A stretch of DNA of 64,000 nt from Yponomeuta sedellus (taxonomy: Eukaryota; Arthropoda; Insecta; Lepidoptera; Yponomeutidae), in the NCBI GenBank assembly GCA_934045075.1, contig OW203727.1:1-64000 (forward strand), in the 5' to 3' direction. Position numbers and translations under genes: made by a program. The notes under the pieces are model-generated. The model did not search any database and was not told the DNA's origin. It was given only the letters and a program-made list of their open reading frames with translations. Positions 1 through 9,772 of this stretch are shown piece by piece. The stretch's first letter is position 1. Each line of letters opens with the position of its first letter.

Positions 1-60
1 GCCCGTCGCGTTGCCGTGTCGTGCACTCGCACGATGTGGCAACGCCGCCGTGGAACGGTG
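1..60. repeat. Left subterminal repeats of the Harbinger element
   Basis: Words GCGTTGCCGTG (about 8-18) and GTGGCAACGCCG (about 37-48) are inverted and direct forms of the motif that recurs at the right end. They are likely transposase or MADF-protein binding sites (inference). Confidence 0.6.
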
Positions 61-161
61 CATCGGACGATGTCGTAATCCGGTGACGCGGGTATGATAT
101 GATGCGCTCGATCAGTTGGTGTGTTATTGTCTTAGCGATTAGTTGCACGTATGAATAAAAT

Positions 162-352
162 ATGTCGGAGAACATAGATAATGATTTATTGATTTCACTT
201 ATTCAAGAACGTCCACTACTTTGGGACAAAACAATAGATGATTTCAAGGACAAAAACTTAAAAACGGAAGGCTGGAAGGATGTTTGTCGAAACATTTTTC
301 CTGACTTTGACGGCAAAAACGATAGAGAAAAAAAAAAAAAAAACAAGACTAG
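162..352 (+). CDS. MADF-BESS protein of the Harbinger element, exon 1 (MADF N-terminal half)
   Basis: ATG at 162. The translation has the MADF signature: LISLIQERPLLWD, then a KxxxGWKDVC helix. A donor, AG|GTAAGTAC, follows at 353. In PIF/Harbinger elements the second ORF encodes a Myb/SANT- or MADF-type protein that binds DNA and brings the transposase into the nucleus (family knowledge). The exon ends in phase 2, but exon 2 needs phase 1. A run of 16 A at 328-343 lies just before the junction, and a one-base change in it would restore the frame. The copy is therefore either frameshifted or the run is mis-sized in the assembly. The intron (353-1552) contains the whole second exon of the opposite-strand transposase. 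Confidence 0.75.
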
Positions 353-580
353 GTAAGTACATATTTATTATTTATTAGTTATGTTATAGGTATATTTTAG
401 AAGTAATTATTTATAGTATTGTAGAATATCCCACATAAGTAATTATGGATATTCTACAATACTTATGAGATATTTTTTCGGCCATTTATTATGTTTTACA
501 TTCTTTTGTGGATAGGCTTAGTAGGTAAATTTTAATATAACTAAACTATGAGTGGGTATAAAAATATTACAAGTCAATTA

Positions 581-1484
581 TCATATTTTAGTTAATTGCC
601 AACTAAGTGCTCCAATATCGCTGTTAAAATATTTACAGAATTCATTCCTAATATTGACTGAGTTTGTGTTTATTGGAAGTTCGTCATCAATTGATTGTTG
701 CAAATTTACAAAATTTTTTTCTTCTATCATTAATTCCTCGGTTGTTGTAATTCCGTCTCTATTAATAATAAAGTTATGCAAGACACAACATGCTTTGATA
801 ATATCTGTAGCAAAATTATATTGAACATTCAATGGTCGGTGAAATACACGCCATTTATTTGCCAGAATACCAAAAGTACACTCAACTTATCTTCTCGCGC
901 GACTCAAGCGATAGTTGAATACTCTTTGTTGTACAGTCAAATATTTCCCGGGGTATGGGCGCAATACATTATTTGTGAGTGGTAAGCCTTCATCTGCTAC
1001 AAAAATATAAGGAACTGGTGTCTGTAGACCTGGTAAAGATTTTGGCTCTGGTAAAGGCAGATTGCCTTGTAGTAATAGTTCATACAGTTTTGTATTGTGA
1101 AAAACAGTGGAGTCGCATTCCTTACCAAATGCTCCTATGTCAACATACACAAATCTATATTTAGAATCAACAATAGCGAGCAAAATTATAGAATTATAAC
1201 TTTTATAGTTAAAAAAAAAAAAAAAAAGAGACCCACTATGGGCAGGACTCCAGATTCGAATGTGTTTCCCGTCCAACGCCCCCATACAATTAGGAAAATT
1301 GGCTTTCTTGTCAAAATCTTCAGCTGTTTGTTTTATTAACTCCTCTGTTATTTTCGGAATACATTCACTTAACATAATTTTCCATAAAGCTTGACATACT
1401 TCTCTTACTATTTTTGCGATAGTACTCTTTCCACGATAATCCGTGAATTCTAAATCTCTAAAACTATTTCCTGTTGCCAAAAAT
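581..1484 (-). pseudogene. Harbinger transposase exon 2 (DDE nuclease domain) with in-frame stop
   Basis: The acceptor is a T-rich tract plus CCAG at 1485-1488, and the exon opens FLATGNSFRDL. The domain is the HARBI1-type nuclease (DDE_Tnp_4): MGALDGKHIRIW holds the first catalytic Asp, FVADEGLPL the second, and VECTFGILANKW the catalytic Glu. A TAA at 887-889 interrupts the frame two codons before that Glu. The same frame then runs on to a natural stop at 581-583, so the defect is one nonsense codon. A run of 17 T (1211-1227) encodes five Phe where relatives have SGSL followed by one or two aromatics and NYK, suggesting in-frame homopolymer growth. The enzyme would excise and integrate the element at TWA sites. 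Confidence 0.85.
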
Positions 1485-1552
1485 CTGGAAAAAAAAAAAA
1501 AAAAATATTCGTTTTAAATATTTGATAATAATACGTTTTAAATATTTTACAG

Positions 1553-2277
1553 GCAATGCCGTGCTAAAGAAATGGACTCATATAAAAGATAATTTTACAA
1601 GATACCTGAAAAAACTTGAAACCCCTAAATCGGGATCTGGTGCAAGCAAAATTAAGGCGTATCATTTATATAATCAACTTCTGTTTCTAAAAAAAAAAAA
1701 AAACCCTGCCAATTTAACTGACTCAAGCATAATAGAAAAAGATGAAGAAGACGAGATGCCATATGAGAAAAATGAAAATAAAAGATCACGTTACCAACCT
1801 ACTCCACGAAAAAGAAAAGTGAACGATGAAGTCGATCATGAGATTCTCCAAGCCCTAAAAGAAACAGAAAATAGACATCTGTCATTTTTTAAGGCCATAT
1901 TGCCGTCATTGAACATATTAGATGATCATCAAACGCTAACATTTCAAAGTCGTGTTTTAAAAAAAATCGTAACAGATTTGCATCACATTTCATACAATTA
2001 TGACACACCAACTGGTTATAATACAGCTCCTCAGGGTATGTACCAAAGACCACAATCATCGTATCTATCTACTAACTATCAACCAACACAAACTTCGACC
2101 TATCAATCAACAATGTCATCAAATTTTTCTAAGACCCCAGCCCAAAATACACGTAGTATGTATCAACCATCGACTTCATCAAATCCCAAACCAACAAACT
2201 CAACTTTCGAAGAACTATCGAATGATTGCGAAGATGAATCAAATGCAACATTGGAATCAACATATGATTTTTCTTGA
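1553..2277 (+). CDS. MADF-BESS protein of the Harbinger element, exon 2 (MADF C-terminal half and BESS motif)
   Basis: The acceptor TTTTACAG ends at 1552. The exon begins NAVLKKWTHIKDNFTRYLKK, the second half of a MADF domain, followed by YHLYNQLLFL. A basic stretch (PRKRKVN) could be a nuclear localisation signal. A BESS-like motif, FFKAILPSLNILDDHQTLTFQ, lies near residue 120 of the exon, followed by a Gln/Ser/Thr/Tyr-rich low-complexity tail. The stop is TGA at 2275-2277. A run of 15 A at 1689-1703 encodes four Lys. The whole exon lies inside the intron of the opposite-strand transposase gene. Confidence 0.75.
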
Positions 2278-2892
2278 AAATTAAGTATTATAATAATTTT
2301 CAAAATTTTATTTTCATCAAAAAATTCTAAAAAATATTCCTTAGGTATATTATTATGTAATAAAAACATGGTTCAACCTAATTATTTTTCTATAATTGTT
2401 ATGTTGTTGGTAGATCAGCCACTCAAATCTGAGATTTTTATCTAGGTGTTAGGCTATTAAAGAGTTTTATTGTTTTTCTTAATTATAACTGTAATGTTAC
2501 GGACAAACCAGTAAAACCTTAAAATCTGTGATTTTTAGCTAGTTTTAAACTTTGATTTTAAACGAGCAAATCAGCCGATTGAAAACTGTGATTTTTAAGT
2601 TGATATTAGGTTATTATTACGTATTTATATAGTTGTAGGGAGGTTAATTATAAATACCTATAGATATACTTACATAAGAATATAAAAAAAAAAAAAAAAG
2701 GTATCATTGTGATTTACCTAATTCTTTTCTATTGTTTGTTACTCGTATTATTGTAAAGCAAATCGTTCACTCGAGAACTGTGATTTTTATATGCTAATTT
2801 TAGTAAATATGAAACTTGCTATGATTATGAAAAATAAAGAACATAAAAAAAATTACATACCTACATATAAATTGTTTTTATCACTTACCTAC
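2278..2892. other. Transposon non-coding stretch (part of the transposase intron)
   Basis: AT-rich sequence downstream of the MADF stop, with an A16 run at 2684-2699 and the recurring short phrase CTGTGATTTTTA. No gene seen. It should contain the 3' end of the MADF transcript. Confidence 0.5.
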
Positions 2893-3161
2893 CTTATAGT
2901 TAATCCCAACTTTTCCAAAGACCCAACAGGTTTTCCAAATACATATTGTTTTTGTATACGAGGTGTAACTTTTGTTAGTAATTCTTCAAAACTTGATACA
3001 GACATTCTAAAATAACTGTAAAATTTATGGTCACAGGTTTTCAACGCTTCATATTTTCTAGTAAAATGATTCCCATCACTATTCATAATAGATAGATATG
3101 GGTGCACCCAGTAACGTCTTTTTTTTTCTCTAACTTCTCTCTCCGTCTTTTTAATAACCAC
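2893..3161 (-). CDS. Harbinger transposase exon 1 (N-terminal region)
   Basis: The translation includes RRYWVHPYLSIMNSDGNHF, then FYSYFRMSVSSFEELLTKV and GSLEKLGLTIR. This is the conserved N-terminal block of PIF/Harbinger transposases. The donor AG|GTAGGT at 2892 leaves phase 2. Joined to the acceptor at 1485 it reads LGLTIR|FLATGNSF, the exact family consensus junction. A stronger-looking GTAAGT four bases further on would add a stop codon. The true start is unclear: this frame has no ATG at 3161, and an upstream ATG near 3190 is in another frame across a run of nine A. Confidence 0.75.
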
Positions 3162-3234
3162 AAAAGCAGAATACGTTTTGTGCGGTCCATATCTACAACG
3201 AGACTGCTATTTCGTGAAGAATGTACCGTAACTG

Positions 3235-3386
3235 TACAAGGCACGGCAACGTGTAACTTTGCGACGTCGTGACGTACATTTTTACGTTACGGCAACGTAA
3301 TTTCCCACGTCACGGCAACGCGCCGCATCACGGCACCGCAACGTTCCACGTTGACGACGTCGTGCCGTGGTGATGTGGACAGGCCC
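3235..3386. repeat. Right subterminal repeat cluster and terminus of the Harbinger element
   Basis: CACGGCAACG or ACGGCAACG occurs near 3241, 3287 and 3313, with the variant CACGGCACCGCAACG at 3330. Interspersed ACGTCGTGACG-like palindromic words and the terminal CCACATCACCACGGC (read inward on the minus strand) complete the subterminal zone. Dense binding-site repeats are typical of transposon ends. Confidence 0.65.
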
Positions 3387-3389
3387 TAA

Positions 3390-4790
3390 GGGTTGATGTG
3401 CTGTGGACTGCACGTCTTACCTGCTTGCACACGTTAGTTGCAGTTGACAGCACATCGGCCGTTATGACCTTGTATGTAGGTAATCACACAGCATAAGACT
3501 ATATGTGACGGCACGTGTTACTACGCAAGAAGTAGAGCAGGTGACGTTGAGGTGCTGGTGACTGCTCTTACCTAGACACACTTCTTATCTGCCTCATCTA
3601 AATACGGTGAGAATACGTATTGTATTGTATGTAAAGTAGATCATCTACGATCCGTGTGGAGTTTCTGGTCTCCCATCGGACGCGTCCCCGGGTGGCGGAT
3701 AGGGGAACGCCCTCCAGATATGGGGGGTACCGGCTTCTGCCGGCGCGGACCAAAACCAGGCGGGGGGACGTCCAGTGGCAATCTGCTGCTCTGCTGCACG
3801 TCCGGCGGAGTCGTCGGTTGTCGGCACCGTCGGTAAAACCCGTAATCTCACATTGAGTGGGACCGGGGGCCTTCGGGCTGCGAGGAGACAACGTCTATAA
3901 AAATCCCCAATCCCAAGCTTAGACGCCCGGCGATGGGATGCATATCTGGTGGGTGACCAGTCGTGAGGGCGTCCTTATCCTTCCGCCGTAGAGCGGGCGT
4001 GTCGCTACGGGTTTGCGCTCCACCCTAAGGAGCGCAAAGCATTATTTCAAATACATTTAGGGATACTGCTTCCCGGGTGGGACCCCGAAAGGGGGAATCC
4101 CACCTCTCCGCTTCGGCGGAGAGCTGCCCCGTAGTATACGGGAGGGGCACCAAGTGCTTTGAAGAACGAGACGAGTCCGAGGCTGCCCTTGTTAGGGTGA
4201 CGCGCGCGGCCTCAAAGGTGAATGGGAGCCGGGCTTAACCCGGGCGACCCAGATACCCAAAACTTAACTTTTTACAACTTATACAAATTTACTTCTGGTC
4301 GGGCGAAAGGAGTTGCTTAGTTTATTATTATTTTTCATTAAATTTTAATTATTTTACCATTGTACCCCGGCGCCTTGCTTGTGACTACTCGTCGGAGTAG
4401 ACACACAGACAGAGATAAGGCGTCGGGGAAAACACAATTTTTTAACTGTATTACACAAATTTTACTCTAAAGGACTATCTTGTATTAATTAAAAAAAATA
4501 TTTTTAGTAATGTATAGATATTTTATTATTTTTATTAGATATTTTATATTTTTAATTATTTCAAACATTTTAATTGTATTGACAAAGATTTTATTTTCAT
4601 GGACTATGCTGTATTTTTAATTTTACTATTTTATTTTTTGTAATGTATAAATTAGATATTTTATTATTTTAATTAATTCAATTCTACATTTTTGTATTGC
4701 TGTCCTAATTTTGTGGCTGATAGTATTGTATGACGACACCTGTAAATGTTAAAACCCATTTACAGGTGTGTTCAGAAAAAAAAAAAAAGA
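3390..4790. repeat. Unclassified GC-rich to AT-rich repeat, possible non-LTR remnant
   Basis: 3640-4260 is GC-rich with many short inverted words (for example CTCTCCGCTTCGGCGGAGAG near 4104) and no convincing ORF. It passes into an AT-rich stretch ending in a 13-bp hairpin and an A12 run. A structured GC-rich leader followed by an AT-rich 3' region, hairpin and poly(A) resembles a gutted retroelement, but I recognise no protein domain in it. Confidence 0.35.
4736..4788 (+). repeat. 13-bp hairpin followed by A12
   Basis: ACACCTGTAAATG (4736-4748) pairs perfectly with CATTTACAGGTGT (4757-4769) across an 8-base loop. A run of 12 A follows within a few bases. It could be the 3' end of a retroposed sequence. 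Confidence 0.5.
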
Positions 4791-5040
4791 CAAATAAAAG
4801 AGAGAGAGATAGACAATAAAATCCATTAGGCTAAGAAAATATAAGGACACAATAATTTACATTATTTCAAAAACTTGTTTTTTAATTTTGCACAATTTGA
4901 AATGTTATTTTTATATCCTAATTTTATACAATAATTTAACACTTTAATTTTTTAATATTGAATCAATGATTACAAATTATGGACATTTTATATTAAACTC
5001 AACATTTTACACTACTGACTAAAAGATTGCTACGAAATAA

Positions 5041-6000
5041 ATGGTAGCAGGACCTCGTCCAAAATAAAAAAAAAACCTAAACTACCTCCTAACCTCCCCC
5101 TCGACGGTTGCCGCCTTATGGTGGCGAGGGGGCATTAGTAGCCGTGGGTGAAAGCCAGGCCCCACGGTGAAACTAAGAGCAACCCGGGAGGGACCGCTGC
5201 TTGGAGCGGTCAGTAGGTGGCGGTGTTGTATGGGCAGCACCGCCACTGAGGCGGGCTGCGATGTCGTATGGGCGGCATCGCAGCCGAAGGGAGAAGGCCG
5301 CGGCGGGGGAGGAGTGCCGGTATTACGGTGCGCCGCTGTCCCTATCCTCCGTGGCCTTAACGGGGCCGCCACCATTAGATGGCGGATGCGGTGGGGTCGC
5401 AGGGGAAGAGGAGTGCTGATATAGCGGTGCGCCTCTCTCCCTATCCCCTGCGACCGTTTCGTCGCTTGGGCCCTGCTTCACACCGGGCCCAGGCGACCAA
5501 GAGGAGGAGGTCCGGCTGGGGGGGCGCCTTCGTGCGCCTCGTACCAGTCGGACCAGAGAGCCGTGGGCGGAGGGTCAGGGGACCCACCGCCTCCATCACG
5601 GCGGGCCCGGAAGGCGCCCTTGCGTGATCCGGGGGCGCCTTCCAGCCAGAGAGGGCCGCGCGTTCGCTCTCCACCTTCTCTGCTCTCAGAGAAGCGCTGG
5701 TGAGCTGGCGATGCGCCGCCCCCCCTCTAGTCCCCATTGTATGGGCAATGGTACGGGGGGGGGCGCGTTGGAGCGTATGGGGGCCTATAGGGCCCCCTCG
5801 AGGAGACGCAGGGGGCGCCACTGGGGAGCCACTCTGGCTCCCCCACCAGTCGAGCCCTTCCAGTGGAGGAGCGACCTCTTGCCGGGTCGCGGACCGCGGT
5901 GAGTTAGCCTCTAGCCTATCCCGTGACCCGGTAGAGGAGAGGAGGATCACCGCAAGCCGTCCTATTATTCCGACAACAGGACGGTGAAGGGCGTAAATGC
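5041..6000 (+). repeat. GC-rich block with repeated TATGGGC-loop hairpins, no supported gene
   Basis: The block has abrupt edges against AT-rich DNA. It holds several stem-loops: 5193-5210, 5219-5244 (GGCGGTG/CACCGCC), 5256-5283 (CTGCGATG/CATCGCAG) and 5734-5751 (CCATTG/CAATGG). The last three present a GTATGGGC-like loop. Two related sub-blocks (about 5310-5370 and 5405-5455) share GAGGAGTGC and CGGTGCGCC...CCCTATCC. Long frames exist on both strands but are low-complexity Pro/Arg/Gly and look like GC artefacts. Its class is unknown; a retroelement untranslated region is possible. Confidence 0.4.
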
Positions 6001-6626
6001 ATAACCAAAAAAAAAAGTAACCTAACCTTGACGAAGTCTTAAAATTACTGCAATTTCAATTCACATGTTCTTTTCGACACAACCATACCGCGATATAGAA
6101 TATTAGCAACGCCACCTAGTGGTGGAAGAATTAATTACTCGAACGGCATTCAAATGCTACTCAAATCCTATGTGAATTTGAGACTTACATAAAGTAACAT
6201 AACGACTGCTTCACTCACCGAGGTGACTGGATGTGAAATGTAATACAATGTAGAAAAAGAAACGGGTTAGTGCATTTAAAAGAATATATTCTAGTTAGAT
6301 CATTTTGATAATGCATGTAAAAAAAACACTTTGATCATGATCATCTAAATCTGGCTGGAAACAGTTTCCTTTACCTGTGTGCGAACATTTGAAGTCGGAA
6401 TAATACGAGCTATTCAATTCAATTCTTGTTTATGGCACCCTCTAGGATTCTGCCAGTGTCAAGTTTGTGGAGATGGCACTTTTTTTTTTTTTTTTCCACT
6501 AGTCTGCACCTCGCAAATTGCAGTAGATAAGTTGAGGAACTTATAGTAACCAAAAATTATTAAACATAATAAAATATAATACGAGCTAGTACAATGTAAA
6601 CCTCTGGCAGGTGTAAATGACTGGCT
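6001..6626. other. Intergenic stretch, no gene seen
   Basis: AT-rich sequence with a T17 run near 6480-6496 and a short palindrome CCACCTAGTGGTGG near 6111. No ORF or known repeat recognised. Confidence 0.5.
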
Positions 6627-7474
6627 GACATTCAGAGACGAAAACTAAGCTAAGACCGGTCTCAGAAATGTCAAAATCACGTACTTAGAAATATTTCGTA
6701 TTCAGAATCGAATCTTATCAAGTTGAGTATGAAATGGTACTTTACGTGAACTTAGATATACTGTCATCTGTCATTTGGTTCTCTTCACTTTGAGGTTACC
6801 TTTTTGTCGTATTGTTTTAGTTGGAGTTGTGATTAGCATTGTGTTTACTGCGGAGTTTTGTGACAAAATGAATCGCTTTGAAGTTATAGACTTTAGAAGA
6901 AGTGGACGCCTTGGGAGACCTAGGTCTGAATGATGGATTCCATGCAGAGTTTTTATTCCGGGATTCTTCAGAGTCAGTTTTTTTTGGACACGACTATGGT
7001 CAAACAAAACATCACTTACAAGCTCTCGTAAAAGTGCCTTCTCGTAAGCGGTAAAAGGAGCTTTCCTTTTTCTTTCTGTAATTTTTTGTGACAGTCTATG
7101 AAAAATTAACGAAACTGAATAATAATATACAGAATTGAGAATAGGTACAATTTTTGCCAAATTATAAAACTCGCGCCAGCCGCCAACCAAATAATGTAAA
7201 AAATTCTTTCGTTCACAGACGACTCCAAACGTCATTTCACTGATGTTCTACGAGCATTATCTGTGAGCTTTTTATTTCACTCTCATATACATAAACTTGT
7301 ATGATGTTGTCCTGCTCTCGTGTAGCGATATAATATTTAAAAAAACGGTAAGAACTACATCACTAAAAAATAATAGACAATATAGATGACTTTCTTAAGA
7401 CAGTTCTTCGCTTAGCTCATGCTTAACTCCGTCTCCCGCTCTAAGCGTGAACTTGGGATTCGTCTCTGAATGTC
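6627..7474. mobile_element. TIR-bounded DNA element carrying a Myb/SANT-like ORF
   Basis: GACATTCAGAGACGAA (6627-6642) is perfectly inverted at 7459-7474, and the next inner sequence on both sides contains AAGCTAAG. The 848-bp element encloses one minus-strand ORF of Myb/SANT-like type and no transposase. A target duplication is not obvious, so the superfamily is not fixed; the ORF type suggests PIF/Harbinger. Confidence 0.6.
6771..7235 (-). CDS. Myb/SANT-like ORF in the 6627-7474 element (probably partial or degraded)
   Basis: The ATG is at 7235. Residues about 55-75 read RKRKAPFTAYEKALLRELV, resembling the start of Myb/SANT-like DNA-binding domains found in transposon accessory proteins and insect regulators. 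The rest of the domain (conserved Trp and the third helix) is not recognisable, and the C-terminal half is basic and unfamiliar. It may be a truncated accessory protein or a fortuitous frame. It is the only long frame in the element. Confidence 0.35.
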   Translation of the reverse strand: MTFGVVCERKNFLHYLVGGWREFYNLAKIVPILNSVYYYSVSLIFHRLSQKITERKRKAPFTAYEKALLRELVSDVLFDHSRVQKKLTLKNPGIKTLHGIHHSDLGLPRRPLLLKSITSKRFILSQNSAVNTMLITTPTKTIRQKGNLKVKRTK

Positions 7475-8122
7475 GAGACTAAACCTTAAGTTACCGAGAA
7501 GTTAGCAAGCCAGCTGAGCTCTCACGTCAATCTATTTACTTTTTTACGACAATTTTGTACACGTACAGGTTAATAAAGTTGGTAATTTGTAGGGTCGAAA
7601 ATGCACAAATACAAATGACCAAATAATAAATCACGGGACTTTTTTTTTATTCGTGTAGTAACCCCAAAAACTTTATTATAGCCGTGGGCCACACAGAAAT
7701 GACGACGTACTGTGTCGCGTCGCGTCGCGCGCGTCTTTACTGTGCTCATCGAGGTAGTATAAGCTAGAGGAGGCCTAAGCGTACGCCCGTCAGGGACAGC
7801 AAATTTCATGCAGCCCCTAATAAAATGAAATTCCCGCAACAATTGATTTATTATTGGCATCAATTTGTATTTATTTTATTGTGTATTGATTGTATAGAAA
7901 AGATCGCTCTAAGCGACCTTTACATTTTAGTTGCAAAGTCCCCCGTAACTTAACTCGGTGGACTGCATGCACGTAAAGGTTGATATACCTTACATTTCAG
8001 ATAGGAATTGTTAGTACTATTGTACTACAAGAGCATCTGCTGATAAAGAGATAGCAATGAAATGGAAACATGTTTTCTTAAGTTGTATCTAATAAAATGT
8101 AAGTAAGAGATTTTATCGATGG
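7475..8122. other. Intergenic stretch, no gene seen
   Basis: Mixed-composition DNA with a CG-rich patch near 7700-7735 (repeated GTCGCG/GCGCGC). No supported coding region. Confidence 0.45.
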
Positions 8123-8224
8123 TAAGAGCTATTTACAACATAAGCAGTAAAAAACAAAAAAAAATTGCTAAGAAACCGTTTTAAAGAAATAGGCAATCCC
8201 ACACTGGCTTGCCAATATAAATAT

Positions 8225-8691
8225 TGTCGCGTTCCTATCTCGAACCATCTAGAATAGATCCTTCAGGAAGCTTATCGAATAGGCGGCGCATGCATCGTTT
8301 TAGTAACGTTTCAAGTAATAATGACTCGTATGTCTACAGTCATAAGGCTCACAACTCTATGACATGAATCTGTTACCACGTGCACCGAAGGAAAGTATAT
8401 ACAAGAATATTCGAGAACCCTTGCCGGTGGATATAAATAGCGACCGCCGCCGCGGCGCACAGTTCAATCAGTTTGGACTTGCGAAGAATAAAGGAGCGAA
8501 CCTACCTGCGAAACGAGTGATAACCTACGACCTCAGCGATTCAGCCTCCTCAGCGACTTCGATTTGACTTGCAATTTGGAATCTTTGCGTGGACTTCGTA
8601 GAGTGAAGACCTGCAGATCAGACCCTGCGAAAATAAATTCTAAGTGGTCATTGACGTATTACCTCCAAATCTAGAACCCTAGCCCGTAACA
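8225..8691 (+). mobile_element. Solo LTR-like insertion inside the non-LTR fragment
   Basis: A 467-bp block begins TGTCGCGTTCC and ends CCGTAACA (TG...CA type) and interrupts an otherwise alignable retrotransposon fragment. Inside are TATAAATAG (8432-8440), initiator-like CAGTTC (8460) and TCAGTT (8468) about 30 bases on, and AATAAA at 8632-8637. This is the U3-R-U5 order of an LTR. Flanking bases ATAT and ATAA match at three of four positions. Gypsy-like origin is a guess. Confidence 0.6.
8432..8473 (+). promoter_or_regulatory. Core promoter of the solo LTR: TATA box plus initiators
   Basis: TATAAATAG at 8432, CAGTTC at 8460 and TCAGTT at 8468 give insect core-promoter spacing. Confidence 0.5.
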
Positions 8692-9340
8692 ATAATTTAA
8701 ATTAATAAATAGGGAGGTACATAACATAAACACTAGGAATACAAATAAGGTTGCTTATTCTAAATCCCATTTAGCGCACATCATTAAGGTTAATGCGTTT
8801 TTTACTACAACATTCTAGAAAATGGTCTATCCTTAAATGAATATACATTTAAATCTTTAATTAAAAAGTCACAATGTAAAAAAAAACCCTATTGTAAAAT
8901 AGACCATTATTTAAACGATACAAGCCCATGATAATAAACCAATTCCACTGCGATTTTATTGTTTGTTAAAACATAATTTATTGTACACAGACTGAATAGA
9001 CGACATGATTGCGTGCGTACGTGACTATATTATACATTCTATTACTGACAATTACTGAGTCTGCAGGTTTGATAAAGGTCATTCGAATGGTGGCGTGGTG
9101 GTCTGGTCATCTATCTCCCTCCAAAATGGTTGAGACTGATGATGGCTGATCAATGCGTTATGCTTGTGAACGAGTGCTATTCGTGTGTCTGGCGGCAGCA
9201 CTTATGTTTTCCTTACTTTTGTAAGACATTTCACTAATCCTTTAATTGATATTTAAAGTTATTGATGACAATCATGAAATCTTTCATACGTAGGTATAGG
9301 TGGCAACTGATGAAATAGATTTAATATGACTTGGGAAAAC

Positions 9341-9764
9341 ATAAAAACATTAAAGGTCGTACCAAATAAATACCTACCTAGCTTATATTATGACTTACAT
9401 GTTACTCGTATTAATGCAACAAACCAAAAATCCTTTGAATCTGCTAATAAATGCTTCGTTTTGGTAATGCTGTTGAAGGAAAACAAATGTTTATTAATAC
9501 GGAGTATAAATATTATTATAGATAGACAAAGACAATCAAATTACCGGAATCGCACTTAATTATGGAGGTTTCGGGTTTTTCTTAGGGCATCACTGGAGCT
9601 GTGCAACCTAACTAAATTACGTATGTACGCCTCCGCCTCACAGCGACAAGCTGTTCGCGACGGCAAATTCACCAGGGAAGCAAAGAAAATGCGGAAATCT
9701 CATAAGGACAGAAGGAAAGAAGGTGCAGCAATCTATTCTGTCCTATGGTCAACTGTAGTTATCT
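9341..9764. other. Intergenic stretch, no gene seen
   Basis: AT-rich, no repeat recognised. It ends with the left copy of the 8-bp duplication of the next element. Confidence 0.45.
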
Positions 9765-9772
9765 ATCTCTTT

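Larger units (their letters stand above)
1..3386. mobile_element. PIF/Harbinger DNA transposon, two-gene, left tip outside the window
   Basis: The right end reads ...GGACAGGCCC followed by TAA at 3387-3389. This fits a Harbinger terminus next to a 3-bp TWA target duplication, and the window opens inside the left end. Both subterminal zones carry copies of a CACGGCAACG-like word in both orientations. Inside are a DDE transposase gene (- strand, exons about 3161-2893 and 1484-581) and a MADF-BESS gene (+ strand, exons 162-352 and 1553-2277). These are the two proteins a PIF/Harbinger element normally needs. The transposase has an in-frame stop and the MADF gene a one-base phase problem at a long A run, so this copy is probably no longer autonomous. 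The left duplication cannot be checked. Confidence 0.85.
8123..9340 (+). mobile_element. Degraded 5'-truncated non-LTR retrotransposon fragment (jockey-like family of this window)
   Basis: 8126-8215 aligns with the coding block AIYNLNSRESLRERF...LACQYIF seen intact at 42130 and 47250. 8692-8950 aligns with the C-terminal coding block, and 8935-9340 with its 3' UTR (shared words GGTCATTCGAATGGTGGCGT and ATCTCCCTCCAAAATGG). Indels and substitutions destroy the frame. A solo-LTR-like sequence (8225-8691) splits the copy. Confidence 0.8.

Noticed and set aside
5441..5950. 169-codon minus-strand Pro/Arg frame
   Set aside because: Low complexity in a GC-rich repeat, no known domain, competing frames on both strands.
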